In this document: positions 1 through 8,875 of the stretch, one piece after another | Layout: each line of letters starts with the position of its first letter | How positions within the stretch are numbered: the stretch's first letter is position 1 | DNA from: Alkalinema sp. CACIAM 70d | Lineage (GTDB): Bacteria > Cyanobacteriota > Cyanobacteriia > Leptolyngbyales > Leptolyngbyaceae | NCBI GenBank assembly: GCA_002148405.1 | Contig: MUGG01000058.1 | Span: forward strand, 124,001 to 188,000 | Reading direction: 5' to 3' | Length of the DNA: 64,000 nucleotides | Made by a program: the position numbers and the translations under genes | The notes under the pieces: model-generated | What the model saw: only the letters and a program-made list of their open reading frames with translations | Told to the model about the DNA's origin: nothing | Database searches by the model: none

Positions 1-1
1 G

Positions 2-244
2 CTGCTCCTCTGCCTGCTGCTAGGCTTCTTTTTGGGAAGTGCTGTTTCAACCACAGCGGGTCAGGCAGCGGAGTATGACATTTGGGTCGCGGCCATTCTT
101 GTCCTACTGACTGAGTTAGCGAGCCGTACAGTTTATACCCGCAATGCTCAATGGCGCAGAAGTTTGCTGGCAGACTGTGTTAATGGCCTCAAAATAGGCT
201 TTACCTACAGCCTATTTGTGGAAGCGCTCAAGTTGGGCAGTTGA
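2..244 (+). CDS. Ycf20-like (DUF565) membrane protein, 5'-truncated
   Basis: The frame is open from the first bases of the window, so this is the C-terminal ~80 residues of a gene that starts upstream. The visible part begins with a hydrophobic stretch ending GFFLGSAVSTTAGQ, followed by a second hydrophobic helix (DIWVAAILVLLTELASRTVYT) and a hydrophilic loop. This pattern matches the small two-helix Ycf20/DUF565 proteins of cyanobacteria and plastids, whose algal relatives have been linked to photoprotection; the molecular role in cyanobacteria is not settled. A TTG at 32 could be mistaken for a start, but the hydrophobic segment before it belongs to the protein. It converges on the amino-acid permease. 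Confidence 0.7.
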   Translation: MLLCLLLGFFLGSAVSTTAGQAAEYDIWVAAILVLLTELASRTVYTRNAQWRRSLLADCVNGLKIGFTYSLFVEALKLGS

Positions 245-288
245 TCAGTTGATTGGTGATCAGTGGATTAACTAGAGGGGGATCAGGG

Positions 289-1641
289 CTAACGGGATAC
301 GGCATCCGATCGCCGCTGTAGGATGGCTTGCCAGGCAAGACCGATCGCGATGAGCCCCAATCCCACCAGCCAAATTTGCCACTCTACCCAAAACGCTAAA
401 AAGACACAGGCCCCTAACCCGAAGACAGCCGTCCAGCGTGGATACTGCCGAGCCGATGGAGGTAAGCGCAATGCCGCTAAGTTTGTAATGGCGTAGTAGC
501 CCAACACACTAAAGGCACTGAAGGACCAGGTTGTTTTAACACTGCCCAACAGGACGAGTAAGCCGACAATCGACCCCATGACCAGGACTGAGATCGTGGG
601 GGTCGATCGATGAGCATTGAGTTGGGCGATTTTCAAGGGCATATCGCCTCGACGAGCCATGGCCAATAGAACTCGCGAAAGTCCCAGAAGGAGATTAAGT
701 AAAACCCCCAGCATGGCCGCAATCGCACCTATTCCTAAAACCGTCTCGCTTCCCCATACAGGAAAGCTACGAGCCGCCACTGCTAACGGAGCCGCTTCTG
801 TGATAGCTCCTTTCTGGAGCACGTCGGCTCCAACCGTTCCTAAACCTACCAACCCCACTGCAAAATACAGTCCAAAACTCAAACCCAAGGTCATCAAAAT
901 GGCTTTAGGAATCGTTTGCTTTGGATGCTGAACTTCTTCTCCCAGGGTGGTAATTCGCGCATAGCCCGAATAGGCTACAAACATTAAAGCACTGGCCTGC
1001 AAAATGGCTGAAATCGGTCTGCCTTCTCTATGGTAGAGCATTAGGCCCCAAGAGGGCAGCCCTTGACCGATCGTCCAAGCGGGACTAGGGACGCCTGAAC
1101 TCGTAATGCCTGTACTAATCACACCCGCCCCGACAATGACAAACCACAGTAGGGCAAAGATGCTAACGGAGAGAATCAGGGTGTTGACTCGGCTCGATCG
1201 TTGGATTCCACTCAGTACCACTGTGGTCATCCCGACCACCGCTGCCAGGGCAACCATAACCAAACAGGTCGGGTCACTCTGATCGATCCCCAATCCGTGG
1301 AGCAGGTATCCCGCAAAACCCAGGGCCGCCGTTGCCGCAGATGCGGATTTTGCTAAGAGAAATAGCCATCCAGCAGTGAATCCCAGTTGAGGATTGAGAT
1401 AGCGGTACCCATACTCATAGGTGCCTCCATTAACGGGATGGCTCGCCGCTAGTTGAGCAGAACTGAGCCCATTGCAGGTTGCGACGATCGCGGCAATGGC
1501 CAAGGCTGGAAGCAGTCCGATCCCCGCAATGCCCGCTGCAAGACCAATACTGACGAAAATTCCAGTGCCGATGATCGATCCTAGGCCCAAGGCTACGGCT
1601 TGACCTAGATTGAGTTGTCGTTGGAGGCGTTGAGAGGTCAC
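289..1641 (-). CDS. APC-superfamily amino-acid permease
   Basis: 450-residue integral membrane transporter predicted to move amino acids or related cations across the plasma membrane. The first helix carries the family signature GLGSIIGTGIFVSIG (residues ~19-33), with about twelve hydrophobic segments across the protein, as usual for APC transporters. The start is a GTG preceded by GAGG eight bases upstream. It is monocistronic, facing away from the L,D-transpeptidase gene. The substrate cannot be read from the sequence. I am confident of the superfamily but not of the specificity. Confidence 0.85.
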   Translation of the reverse strand: MTSQRLQRQLNLGQAVALGLGSIIGTGIFVSIGLAAGIAGIGLLPALAIAAIVATCNGLSSAQLAASHPVNGGTYEYGYRYLNPQLGFTAGWLFLLAKSASAATAALGFAGYLLHGLGIDQSDPTCLVMVALAAVVGMTTVVLSGIQRSSRVNTLILSVSIFALLWFVIVGAGVISTGITSSGVPSPAWTIGQGLPSWGLMLYHREGRPISAILQASALMFVAYSGYARITTLGEEVQHPKQTIPKAILMTLGLSFGLYFAVGLVGLGTVGADVLQKGAITEAAPLAVAARSFPVWGSETVLGIGAIAAMLGVLLNLLLGLSRVLLAMARRGDMPLKIAQLNAHRSTPTISVLVMGSIVGLLVLLGSVKTTWSFSAFSVLGYYAITNLAALRLPPSARQYPRWTAVFGLGACVFLAFWVEWQIWLVGLGLIAIGLAWQAILQRRSDAVSR

Positions 1642-2064
1642 CTTAACATCCTCGGTATGGATAACTACTACCGTTACAAACTTGTGGAAGCCAATTCAAG
1701 TCCCATTTAAGTCCCATTCAAGTCCCGTTAGATTGAGTTCGATCCCTTGGGATAAAGCCTGAATGATAGCGATCGGGAAGCCTTGACAGTTCCCTCACCG
1801 TGGCATTTAGGAGATGGCAGTTTGGAGAATGCATTCGGGCTCAATAAATTGGGCAGGAAAGATGCTTGTGCTGATTATCTAGCATGAAAATCTCTCTTTT
1901 TGAGGATTTTACAAACTCTCCGGTGGTGAACCATAGGACAGCGGATAGAATGCTACATTCGAGATCAAAACTCGAACTCAAAACTCGAAACTCAACCTTG
2001 AACGCGATCGTTTTTGTTTAGAACGCCTGGAGACAATTGCAATTTTGGTGGATTGTTGGCAGCT
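1642..2064. other. Divergent intergenic region with short tandem repeats
   Basis: No gene is visible. It must hold the promoters of the permease (leftward) and the L,D-transpeptidase (rightward). Two low-order repeats are visible: three 11-bp units of the form ATTCAAGTCCC at 1694-1726, and repeated ACTCGAA/ACTCAAAA words at about 1959-1998. Confidence 0.6.
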
Positions 2065-3150
2065 ATGGTGACGTACTCCTCTTCTTCTCAACGGCGATTA
2101 GCCTACCTAGGATTACGATTCCTAGGGATCTGTGGCATTGCGCTCATCATGGTGGATGTAGGGTTGCCTAGGGCTGCGGCCCAAACGGCATCACCGAGCC
2201 CCACCCCTTCACCCACTAATGCAGCTTCACCCGTTGCAACACCTTCACCAACGGATGCGCCTGTAACTAGTGCGCCTGTAACTAGTGCGCCTGTAACTAA
2301 TGCGCCTGTAACTAGTGCGCCTGCCAATCAGACGCCTGTCGCCGTTCCTGTAGCGTCTCCTAGCTCAATTGCTCCTAACTCAATTTCCCCAAGCCCAGTA
2401 GTACCCCTGTTAAACCCAGGCATCCCCTCTACAAGTCCGGAAACGCCGATCGCGAACCCAACCTCCGAAACCCCAACCCCCGTTCCGATTCCCCTAGATC
2501 TTCCCCGTTCCGCCGCAGACCCAAGCCCGATCGAAATTCCCCCAGCAACCCCTGCCCCGATCGAGCCAAGCAAACCGCCTGTGCCCTTTGGACATTTGCC
2601 TGTAGATGAAATTTGGGAAGTTCCACGCCCCGTAGAACCTAGCGTTGCGCCGAATCTTTCCCCAAATATTCCAATCATCCCCACTCCCCCTGGAGAGACT
2701 AGCCCAAAGCCACAAAGCCCCCCCTCAACCCTCCCATCAATGCCTGGGCAGCCCATTGAAGAGCCAATTCACTTAGTTGTGCGGCGAGGCAAGCGGCGAG
2801 TAGAGGTTTACAAAGGAGAAACTCAATTAGCGAGCTATCCGATCGCTGTGGGCAAAGCAGGCTGGGAAACGCCGATCGGAGACTTTACGGTTATTAGTAA
2901 AGAAGAAAATCCCATTTTCAAAAATTTCAAAACAGGCAATGTCATCGAACCTGGGCCAGACAATCCCCTAGGTGTGCGCTGGATTGGCATTTGGACAGAT
3001 GGGAAGACCCAGATTGGCTTTCACGGAACCAACCAACCAGAACTGATTGGCAAAGCGGTTTCCCATGGCTGTATCCGGATGCATAACAAGGATGTGACTG
3101 CCCTCTACCAATATGTAACGGTAGGAACCCCCGTTCAGGTGAAGCCTTAA
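2065..3150 (+). CDS. Secreted L,D-transpeptidase (YkuD domain) with Pro-rich linker
   Basis: Cell-wall enzyme predicted to form or remodel L,D-peptide cross-links. From the ATG at 2065 it has 361 residues: a signal peptide (hydrophobic core LGICGIALIMV, then AAAQ), a Pro/Ser/Thr-rich linker to about residue 230, then a YkuD domain. The catalytic motif is present as HGTNQ followed by SHGCIRM, with the Cys in SHGC. The frame also opens from a TTG at 2014, but that would place 17 residues before the signal peptide, so I prefer 2065. The linker contains APVTS repeats encoded by a 15-bp DNA repeat. The long linker suggests tethering across the periplasm. Confidence 0.88.
   Translation: MVTYSSSSQRRLAYLGLRFLGICGIALIMVDVGLPRAAAQTASPSPTPSPTNAASPVATPSPTDAPVTSAPVTSAPVTNAPVTSAPANQTPVAVPVASPSSIAPNSISPSPVVPLLNPGIPSTSPETPIANPTSETPTPVPIPLDLPRSAADPSPIEIPPATPAPIEPSKPPVPFGHLPVDEIWEVPRPVEPSVAPNLSPNIPIIPTPPGETSPKPQSPPSTLPSMPGQPIEEPIHLVVRRGKRRVEVYKGETQLASYPIAVGKAGWETPIGDFTVISKEENPIFKNFKTGNVIEPGPDNPLGVRWIGIWTDGKTQIGFHGTNQPELIGKAVSHGCIRMHNKDVTALYQYVTVGTPVQVKP
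2256..2324 (+). repeat. In-frame 15-bp tandem repeat (APVTS units)
   Basis: About four and a half near-identical copies of GCGCCTGTAACTAGT lie in the linker-coding part of the L,D-transpeptidase gene, with one substitution (AAT for AGT). Copy number can vary without breaking the frame. Confidence 0.9.
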
Positions 3151-3213
3151 GGATCAATTGGCTTGGGAAATGCTAGCTCAGAGAAAACTGGGCTTTAGGA
3201 AAACCTACGATCG

Positions 3214-3513
3214 TTAGAAAAAACGGGTACTCAAAAAGCCAGCAAAACTCAGGGCCGAGTCAAGAATTTGCCGAAAACTAGTCGATTGAGCCAGCTTTTG
3301 CTTTAATTGCTGCATTTGAGCCAAATCCTCTGGCTTACAGAGTACACTGCGTTTCAGAAGTGCTAATCGAGCTTGGGTATAGTTACGCATCGCTTGATCG
3401 CGCTGGGCTTGGAGTTCAATTTGTTCATCCAAATCGGCTTCCATGTAACGCACATTCAGTTCGTTCATGAAGTCTGCGGCAAGCTTGAGAAACTGCTGGT
3501 TCGTATCCGGCAT
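3214..3513 (-). CDS. Small hypothetical protein
   Basis: 99 residues, largely helical and hydrophilic in the first 80 residues (EADLDEQIELQAQRDQA, AQMQQLKQKLAQ), with a short hydrophobic end (LSFAGFLSTRFF). It may form a coiled coil. ATG start, with GAGG about ten bases upstream. It lies in the same orientation as the lipoprotein gene upstream, with an 82-bp gap, and could be co-transcribed. I do not recognise a family. Confidence 0.6.
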   Translation of the reverse strand: MPDTNQQFLKLAADFMNELNVRYMEADLDEQIELQAQRDQAMRNYTQARLALLKRSVLCKPEDLAQMQQLKQKLAQSTSFRQILDSALSFAGFLSTRFF

Positions 3514-3595
3514 GGTACAAAATCCTCAACCCTGGGAGGGGGTTAATCTAGGGGATAAATCTGTAGGGATCTGCACTAGTGATCTTCATTCCTGC

Positions 3596-4741
3596 TTAGT
3601 TATTCGGTAAATTCGATCGCGTCCGGTTTGCGTTATTCACCCGATCGAGCATTGTGCGGGTGACACCACTCCAGAAGGGATCGGTTTGGAGTTCATTGAG
3701 GATGCGGGTCGATCGTTGTTTTACCACATCATAATTGCGCCCGGTTAAGGCACTGGCGTTGGTCAGAATGCGGGGAATCGCTGCGTTGAGCTGATTTAGA
3801 TTAATTTCGTCATAGCGATTCGCAATTTCGAGTAATTCCTTCCCCATGACCACCGCTTTCATACACTGGGTCACAGTCGTTTCCAGGAGACGCTTCTCTT
3901 CCTGCTTGACCGATTGCCACTCTCCCATCAGTTCACCAGCACGATTCTCCATATCGGATTTTTGTTGGTTGAGTAGCTGTAAGGATTCTGACCCACTATA
4001 GGGATCCTGTTCCCGTGCTTTTAATTTGGCCGTCACAGCCTGATAGTCCTGCCGCAGTTTTTTGAGTTTAATAATGACGCTGGTGCGATACTGGGTCAGG
4101 ACAGGCGGATTTTTGTTGAGGGCATCGGCAAATAGGGCCATTTGAACCGTCAGGGTGCGGGCATATTCCGCCGACTTCCGCACTTCTGAGGTACCGACGA
4201 TCGTCCCCCCTTCCAACTGATCAAAAATAGCAGAGAAGCCATCGTATTGGCTCCGCAGGTCAGTGATGAACTCATCCCATTCGGTTACCTGGGGAGGCTG
4301 ATAGGGATCGATCGCCAATTCAATCAACGTACTATTCAACTCACTTTTGGAGTTCAGAAGGCGATTGATAAAACTCTGGCGGATTTCTGCGGCAGACCGG
4401 GGTGGAGCTTCTAATTCTCGTTTGCGCAAGGTGTCGATCGCGTCGATCGCGGTCAAGGACTCATTCCGAAATTGACTGGCCGCATTTTGCAGCGATCGGG
4501 CTTTTTCCACACTACAGCCGTTCAGGACAAGACTTCCCATCATCAGAACAGCAAACCCCTGTCGTTGCAGCCGTTGCTGTAAAAATGGTTGTAACGATTG
4601 TTGGAGCGATCGGGTGAGCAATTGGGTGAGAGATCGGCTGATCTGTCGCGAACCATCCTGTCCCCCCGGTTGTCCGCTCGATCGAAATCCCTTTGGCAGA
4701 TCCTCTTGCAACTGTTCCCGCAACTGTTGTCCCATCCCCAT
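3596..4741 (-). CDS. Putative lipoprotein of unknown function
   Basis: About 381 residues. A hydrophobic segment ending LVLNGC (around residue 75) is a lipobox, predicting lipid attachment at that Cys. Downstream the protein is helical and charged, with coiled-coil-like stretches (LKKLRQDYQAVTAKLKAREQ). The ~60-residue Gln/Arg-rich leader before the lipobox is unusually long, so translation may really begin closer to the lipobox. The frame also extends to a TTG at 4756, but ATGs at 4741 and 4735 are better starts. It probably precedes the small gene at 3214 in one transcript. Function unknown. Confidence 0.65.
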   Translation of the reverse strand: MGMGQQLREQLQEDLPKGFRSSGQPGGQDGSRQISRSLTQLLTRSLQQSLQPFLQQRLQRQGFAVLMMGSLVLNGCSVEKARSLQNAASQFRNESLTAIDAIDTLRKRELEAPPRSAAEIRQSFINRLLNSKSELNSTLIELAIDPYQPPQVTEWDEFITDLRSQYDGFSAIFDQLEGGTIVGTSEVRKSAEYARTLTVQMALFADALNKNPPVLTQYRTSVIIKLKKLRQDYQAVTAKLKAREQDPYSGSESLQLLNQQKSDMENRAGELMGEWQSVKQEEKRLLETTVTQCMKAVVMGKELLEIANRYDEINLNQLNAAIPRILTNASALTGRNYDVVKQRSTRILNELQTDPFWSGVTRTMLDRVNNANRTRSNLPNN

Positions 4742-4834
4742 TTGCACAGCAGACAACCTTCTCTATGAATTTCCTCCATTATGGGTGGGATTTTTGGCTG
4801 GCTGGGGAATCTTCATGGATCGTTAATCCCCTCG

Positions 4835-5251
4835 CTAATCCCCCATCACATGCACCACTAACTCCCGATGATGGGCCATTTGGCGATGTTCCCAGACATA
4901 AATGCCCTGCCAAGTTCCCGTCAACAGTCGCCCCTGGGCGATCGGGATTTGCTCCGACGTTTTGGTTAGCACTGTACGAATGTGGGCGGGCATATCATCC
5001 GGGCCTTCGTTACTGTGAACATAGTGACGGCCTTCCGGAACCAGCTTGGCCAGGAAATTTTCCAAATCAACCAAGACATCAGGATCCGCGTTTTCCTGAA
5101 TAATTAAACTTGCAGAGGTATGGCGCAAAAACAGATGGCATAAGCCCGTTTGAATCCCCGATTCAGCCACGATCGCCTGAATTTGGGACGTAATTTTTTG
5201 TAGAGATTTGCCTCGGGTGCGAATCGTTAGCGTTTTTTGGTAATGGGCCAT
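4835..5251 (-). CDS. YjbQ/UPF0047 family protein (secondary thiamine-phosphate synthase type)
   Basis: 138 residues from the ATG at 5251, the normal family length. The frame reaches 5323, but the extra residues do not belong to the family. Motifs include LFLRHTSASLIIQENADP and a His-rich end (WEHRQMAHHRELVVHV) typical of UPF0047 metal-binding pockets. The E. coli relative has weak thiamine-phosphate synthase activity; the true substrate is uncertain. It sits divergently from the Anbu gene with a ~137-bp shared promoter region. Confidence 0.85.
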   Translation of the reverse strand: MAHYQKTLTIRTRGKSLQKITSQIQAIVAESGIQTGLCHLFLRHTSASLIIQENADPDVLVDLENFLAKLVPEGRHYVHSNEGPDDMPAHIRTVLTKTSEQIPIAQGRLLTGTWQGIYVWEHRQMAHHRELVVHVMGD

Positions 5252-5388
5252 GGCGATCGGGATGCAGCAGCTTAAGTTACGATCAGCACCTCTTGGTATA
5301 AAAATTGCGCTGACGTTATCCATTCTCTGTTAATTTAGAGCGTGTTTCCGTCGAGATCTTTTTCAGCCCCTAGCTTTCAGACCCTAAC

Positions 5389-6165
5389 ATGACCTACTGT
5401 CTAGGCATTTTGACTTCCGGTGGCCTCGTGATGGCGGCAGACTCGCGTACCAACGCGGGTGTAGATTACATCTCTACCCATCAAAAGCTGCACGACTTTT
5501 CCCTACCGGGGGAGCGGGTGATCCTGCTTTGTACGTCCGGCAACCTGTCTGTCACGCAAGCCATTATTACGCTGCTGCGCCGTGACCTGAAAGCAAGGGA
5601 AGATGTCAATCTCCACACATTACCAACCCTGTATGAAGTGGCTCGCTACATTGGCACCAAAATGCGGCTGATTCAGGAACAGGATCGGCCTTGGTTACAA
5701 AAGGATGGCATTGATGCAAGTTGTAGTTTTCTGTTAGGTGGCCAAATTCGTGGGGAAGATCCGGAACTGTATCTGATTTACAGCCAAGGCAACTGTATCC
5801 AAGCCTCACGGGAAACACCGTTTCTGCAAATTGGCGAAGCAAAGTATGGTAAGCCGATTCTCGATCGCGTGTTGACATCCACCACCCCCTTGGAAGATGC
5901 AGCTAAATGTGCGTTACTGTCGATCGATTCCACGATGAAGTCCAACATTTCCGTTGGCCCCCCCATTCACCTAGTGATGTACGAAGCCGATACCTACAAA
6001 GTGCACTATGAGCTACGTTTAGCGGCCAATGCATCCTATTTGGTGCAAATTCGTAATCGCTGGGAAGCTTGTTTGAAGGATGCCTTCGATCGAATGCCCA
6101 ATGTGGACTGGGAGCATTACCTAGACACCGATCTCCCCGAAGATGTTCTCGCTGAGCAAAGTTGA
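5389..6165 (+). CDS. Anbu-type proteasome-like peptidase
   Basis: 258-residue N-terminal-nucleophile hydrolase of the Anbu (ancestral beta subunit, bacterial proteasome homologue) family. After Met removal Thr1 is exposed (MTYCLG), and the catalytic partners are in place: Asp17 in AADSR and Lys32 in THQK (mature numbering). Family members assemble into rings or helical stacks; the substrate is unknown. The neighbouring transglutaminase-like, alpha-E and ATP-grasp genes are the standard Anbu companions, thought to act in synthesis and turnover of a peptide or amide product. Here Anbu lies on the opposite strand, converging on the transglutaminase gene with a 103-bp gap. Confidence 0.92.
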   Translation: MTYCLGILTSGGLVMAADSRTNAGVDYISTHQKLHDFSLPGERVILLCTSGNLSVTQAIITLLRRDLKAREDVNLHTLPTLYEVARYIGTKMRLIQEQDRPWLQKDGIDASCSFLLGGQIRGEDPELYLIYSQGNCIQASRETPFLQIGEAKYGKPILDRVLTSTTPLEDAAKCALLSIDSTMKSNISVGPPIHLVMYEADTYKVHYELRLAANASYLVQIRNRWEACLKDAFDRMPNVDWEHYLDTDLPEDVLAEQS

Positions 6166-6268
6166 AGATTGTCGCGCCTTTTAAGGCAGCAGGTATTTCC
6201 CAGGGTCAGTTGAATCCCTCTCTTGGGTTGAATGGCGCTTTAGTCTCCCCGTTTAAGCCTCAAAATTC

Positions 6269-7156
6269 CTAGGGTTCAAATCCCTGGGCTGTTTCAGATA
6301 CGTCAATCTTCAACTTGTAGGTCAACTCAGACTGGACGCCGCCCGGACGATGAATCCGTCCCGACACGGGAGAGGTATAGGTCGGAATGGCACTGGCCAC
6401 TAAAGCGATATGCCGATCGCTAATGACTAAGCCATGGGTTGGATCATACCCGCGCCAACCTGCACCGGGCAGATAAACTTCAGCCCAGGCATGGAGATGG
6501 CGATCGTTGGAATCTGGGTCGCCTTCCTGGTAACCACTGACAAAGCGAGCCGCCAAACCCACCGATCGACAAACTTCCATAAACAGCACCGCGAAATCTC
6601 GGCAGGAGCCTTTCTTTTCCCGCCAAGTCACCCCTGCGGCAAAGGGATGCCCCGTTTCCCGCAGGGTGTACTGACATTCGGTGTAAATGCGCTGATTCAG
6701 TTCATTGAGAAATTGAGCAACGTTGCCATTACTTGCTTCATCAATTTCCTGGGCAAGCTCCACCGCAACTGGATCGAGACTGGCCTGTCCTTCAGCCCGT
6801 CCCAGATAGGGTTGCAGTTGGCTCCAGAGGGATTTGGGATAGTCAAAGGGCAATTCGATCGCCCAAGGTTCCAGTAAGTAAACAAAGGGATTGGACTGGT
6901 GGGTAGCCACGTGGGACTGGGTTGTGATCGTCAATTGTTCAGCTGATTGACTGGGATCAAACCAGAGTTTGATCAACCCATTCCCATCCAAATCGGTAAT
7001 AGAAGAGATCGCTTTGGGTTCTGGGGAAACGCTCAGGTGAAAATCCAGTAATGTTTGCCATCCATCCGATCGGGGACGTAATCGCAGAAGATGGGGCTGC
7101 AACGTTACAGGTTTGCTGTACTGGTAAACCGTTGTATGGGAAATTCTGTAGTGCAC
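6269..7156 (-). CDS. Transglutaminase-like cysteine peptidase family protein (Anbu cluster)
   Basis: 295 residues. The N-terminal ~90 residues form the bacterial transglutaminase-associated beta region (YRISHTTVYQYS, HLLRLRPR). The core shows the Cys-His-Asp triad: Cys in KKGSCRDFA, His in HLHAWAEVYLP and Asp in GYDPTHG. Start codon is GTG. Related proteins can cleave or transfer amide bonds. With the alpha-E and ATP-grasp genes upstream on the same strand it is part of the Anbu cluster, though the 354-bp gap leaves co-transcription open. Confidence 0.9.
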   Translation of the reverse strand: MHYRISHTTVYQYSKPVTLQPHLLRLRPRSDGWQTLLDFHLSVSPEPKAISSITDLDGNGLIKLWFDPSQSAEQLTITTQSHVATHQSNPFVYLLEPWAIELPFDYPKSLWSQLQPYLGRAEGQASLDPVAVELAQEIDEASNGNVAQFLNELNQRIYTECQYTLRETGHPFAAGVTWREKKGSCRDFAVLFMEVCRSVGLAARFVSGYQEGDPDSNDRHLHAWAEVYLPGAGWRGYDPTHGLVISDRHIALVASAIPTYTSPVSGRIHRPGGVQSELTYKLKIDVSETAQGFEP

Positions 7157-7510
7157 GGCGTTTTGGAGGAAAAACGACCCAGCTTTAGAATAGTACGAGA
7201 TTATCCAGATAAGTTGGCAGATATTCGATCTTTTAATTGAGATAAATCATTATCAATCGTTGGGTATTCCAAGATCAAAATCGGCTACATCACTGCGCTG
7301 TCACCGATCGTAGCCATCGTTCACCTATCTAATTAAGCAAGGGTTAAACCATTATTAAACCATCCTATTTCCCAATCCTGTCAGGGAATGCTCACCAATC
7401 GGCAATGGAATAACCATAGAGTAACCTCTGAACTCCATCGGCTATGGATCTGCTACCAGCTACTAGCTCTGCTAGTTAAAGACGCTGGCGATTATCGTTA
7501 CAAACGGCTG
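7157..7510. other. Intergenic spacer in the Anbu cluster
   Basis: 354 bp without a recognisable gene or RNA. It separates the alpha-E gene from the transglutaminase gene and is long enough to hold a separate promoter for the latter. I see no terminator. Confidence 0.5.
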
Positions 7511-8461
7511 TTACATCGGCTGTAACGCAAAAAAGGTTTCGTAAATGCTGGTATCCACCGCATTGGTGCGTGATTGAATGCTATCTAGAAATTCATGCAA
7601 TCCAGAATCAATCACTTCATCAATCACAAGGTAGTCTAAATCTGCCCGTAGTTTCCCTAAAGTGCGTTCCACAGGACTGTTCCAGGTACCACGCGGGGTT
7701 CCGGTAATTTCCTGGAGCGATCGCTCCGCCTGTTGCACACAATAGCGAATCGATCGGGGAAAGTCACGATCGAGCAGCAGAAACTCGGCGACGGAGGTAG
7801 GCGTAATGCGGTGGGCACCCCGTTTGCGGTACATTTCATAGGCACTGGCCGACTTCAGCAAAGCCATCCACTGCAACTCATCCAGGGTCGAACCGACATC
7901 CCGCACAGACGGCAGCAGAATAAAATACTTCACATCCAAAATCCGCGAAGTTTTGTCCGCCCGTTCCAAGAAGCGGCCAATTTGCCCAAAATGCCAGCCT
8001 TCATTATGGGTCATCGTGGCATCCGCAATACCAATAAACAAATGGCTTGCCGATTTCACCTCTTCAAAAAAGGCAAACCAATCCTCGACCGATCCAGCTT
8101 TGGCCGTGTCTTGCACAAGGTGATAAAAAGCATTGATCTGTTGCCACATTTCTGAGGAAATAATTTCGCGCACCGATCGGGCATTTTCTCGCGCCAACTG
8201 CAAACAGGACAAAATCGAGTTGGAATATTCGCGATCGAAGGTCAGAAATTGAATGACATTTTCGTCCGTGACCTTGCCATACCGTTTGCGAAACAACTCA
8301 AGATCTCCTGTGGTCGCAAGCACCGGATCCCATTGCTGTGTCATACCAGCGGGAGAATCTAAGACAAGATTCAAGTTCACATCAATGAATCGTGCAATAT
8401 TTTCTGCTCGTTCAATATAGCGATTGAGCCAGTAAATCGAGTTTGCAACACGGCTTAGCAT
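7511..8461 (-). CDS. Alpha-E domain protein (DUF403/COG2307)
   Basis: 316-residue all-helical protein beginning MLSRVANSIYWLNRYIERAENIARFIDVN, the hallmark start of the alpha-E family. It is nearly always encoded beside a circularly permuted ATP-grasp and a transglutaminase-like protein, as here, and is thought to work with the ATP-grasp ligase in making a peptide-like product. No catalytic residues can be assigned. ATG start. It lies 414 bp downstream of the ATP-grasp gene on the same strand. Confidence 0.9.
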   Translation of the reverse strand: MLSRVANSIYWLNRYIERAENIARFIDVNLNLVLDSPAGMTQQWDPVLATTGDLELFRKRYGKVTDENVIQFLTFDREYSNSILSCLQLARENARSVREIISSEMWQQINAFYHLVQDTAKAGSVEDWFAFFEEVKSASHLFIGIADATMTHNEGWHFGQIGRFLERADKTSRILDVKYFILLPSVRDVGSTLDELQWMALLKSASAYEMYRKRGAHRITPTSVAEFLLLDRDFPRSIRYCVQQAERSLQEITGTPRGTWNSPVERTLGKLRADLDYLVIDEVIDSGLHEFLDSIQSRTNAVDTSIYETFFALQPM

Positions 8462-8875
8462 AGGACTGAACTCGTCAATGGATTGAATTAAACAATTGAA
8501 TTGAACTGAACTAACGGTATGAGCTAACGGTATGAGCTAACGGTGTGAACCAACTGCATGAGCTAACGGTCTCAACTAACTGCGTGAATAACTGACTGCT
8601 GACGAACCACTCAACATTCAGATCACTTTTGCAGGATTTAACCTGGAGGATCATAGCAATTCAAGACTGCACAAGACTTCGCAAACCCGTCCTGTGACAA
8701 GATCAGAAAGAACAAACTGGGACAAGAACCAGTTGAGGCAAGAATAAGCTGAGGATTGCGCCTCTAGGATAGTGTAGAGGGCGAATTCTCGATCGGGTAA
8801 AGATATTGCTTTATCTAAATAAAATTTAAATAAAGCCTGACTGGCCTGTTCTCTTTTGAACGAGCACCCTATGGC
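8462..8875. repeat. Intergenic spacer with decayed 13-bp tandem repeat
   Basis: At about 8511-8590 a unit resembling GAGCTAACGGTAT recurs: two clean copies, one with GT for AT, then diverged copies. The rest of the spacer shows no gene. The repeat lies just upstream of the alpha-E start codon, so copy-number change could alter its leader. Confidence 0.65.

Noticed and set aside
2103..2756. Two glycine/valine-rich antisense frames opposite the L,D-transpeptidase linker
   Set aside because: They arise from the Pro/Ala-rich codons of the real gene.
6265..6290. GGTTCAAATCCC resembling a tRNA T-arm
   Set aside because: It lies at the 3' end of the transglutaminase gene and no acceptor, D or anticodon arms surround it.
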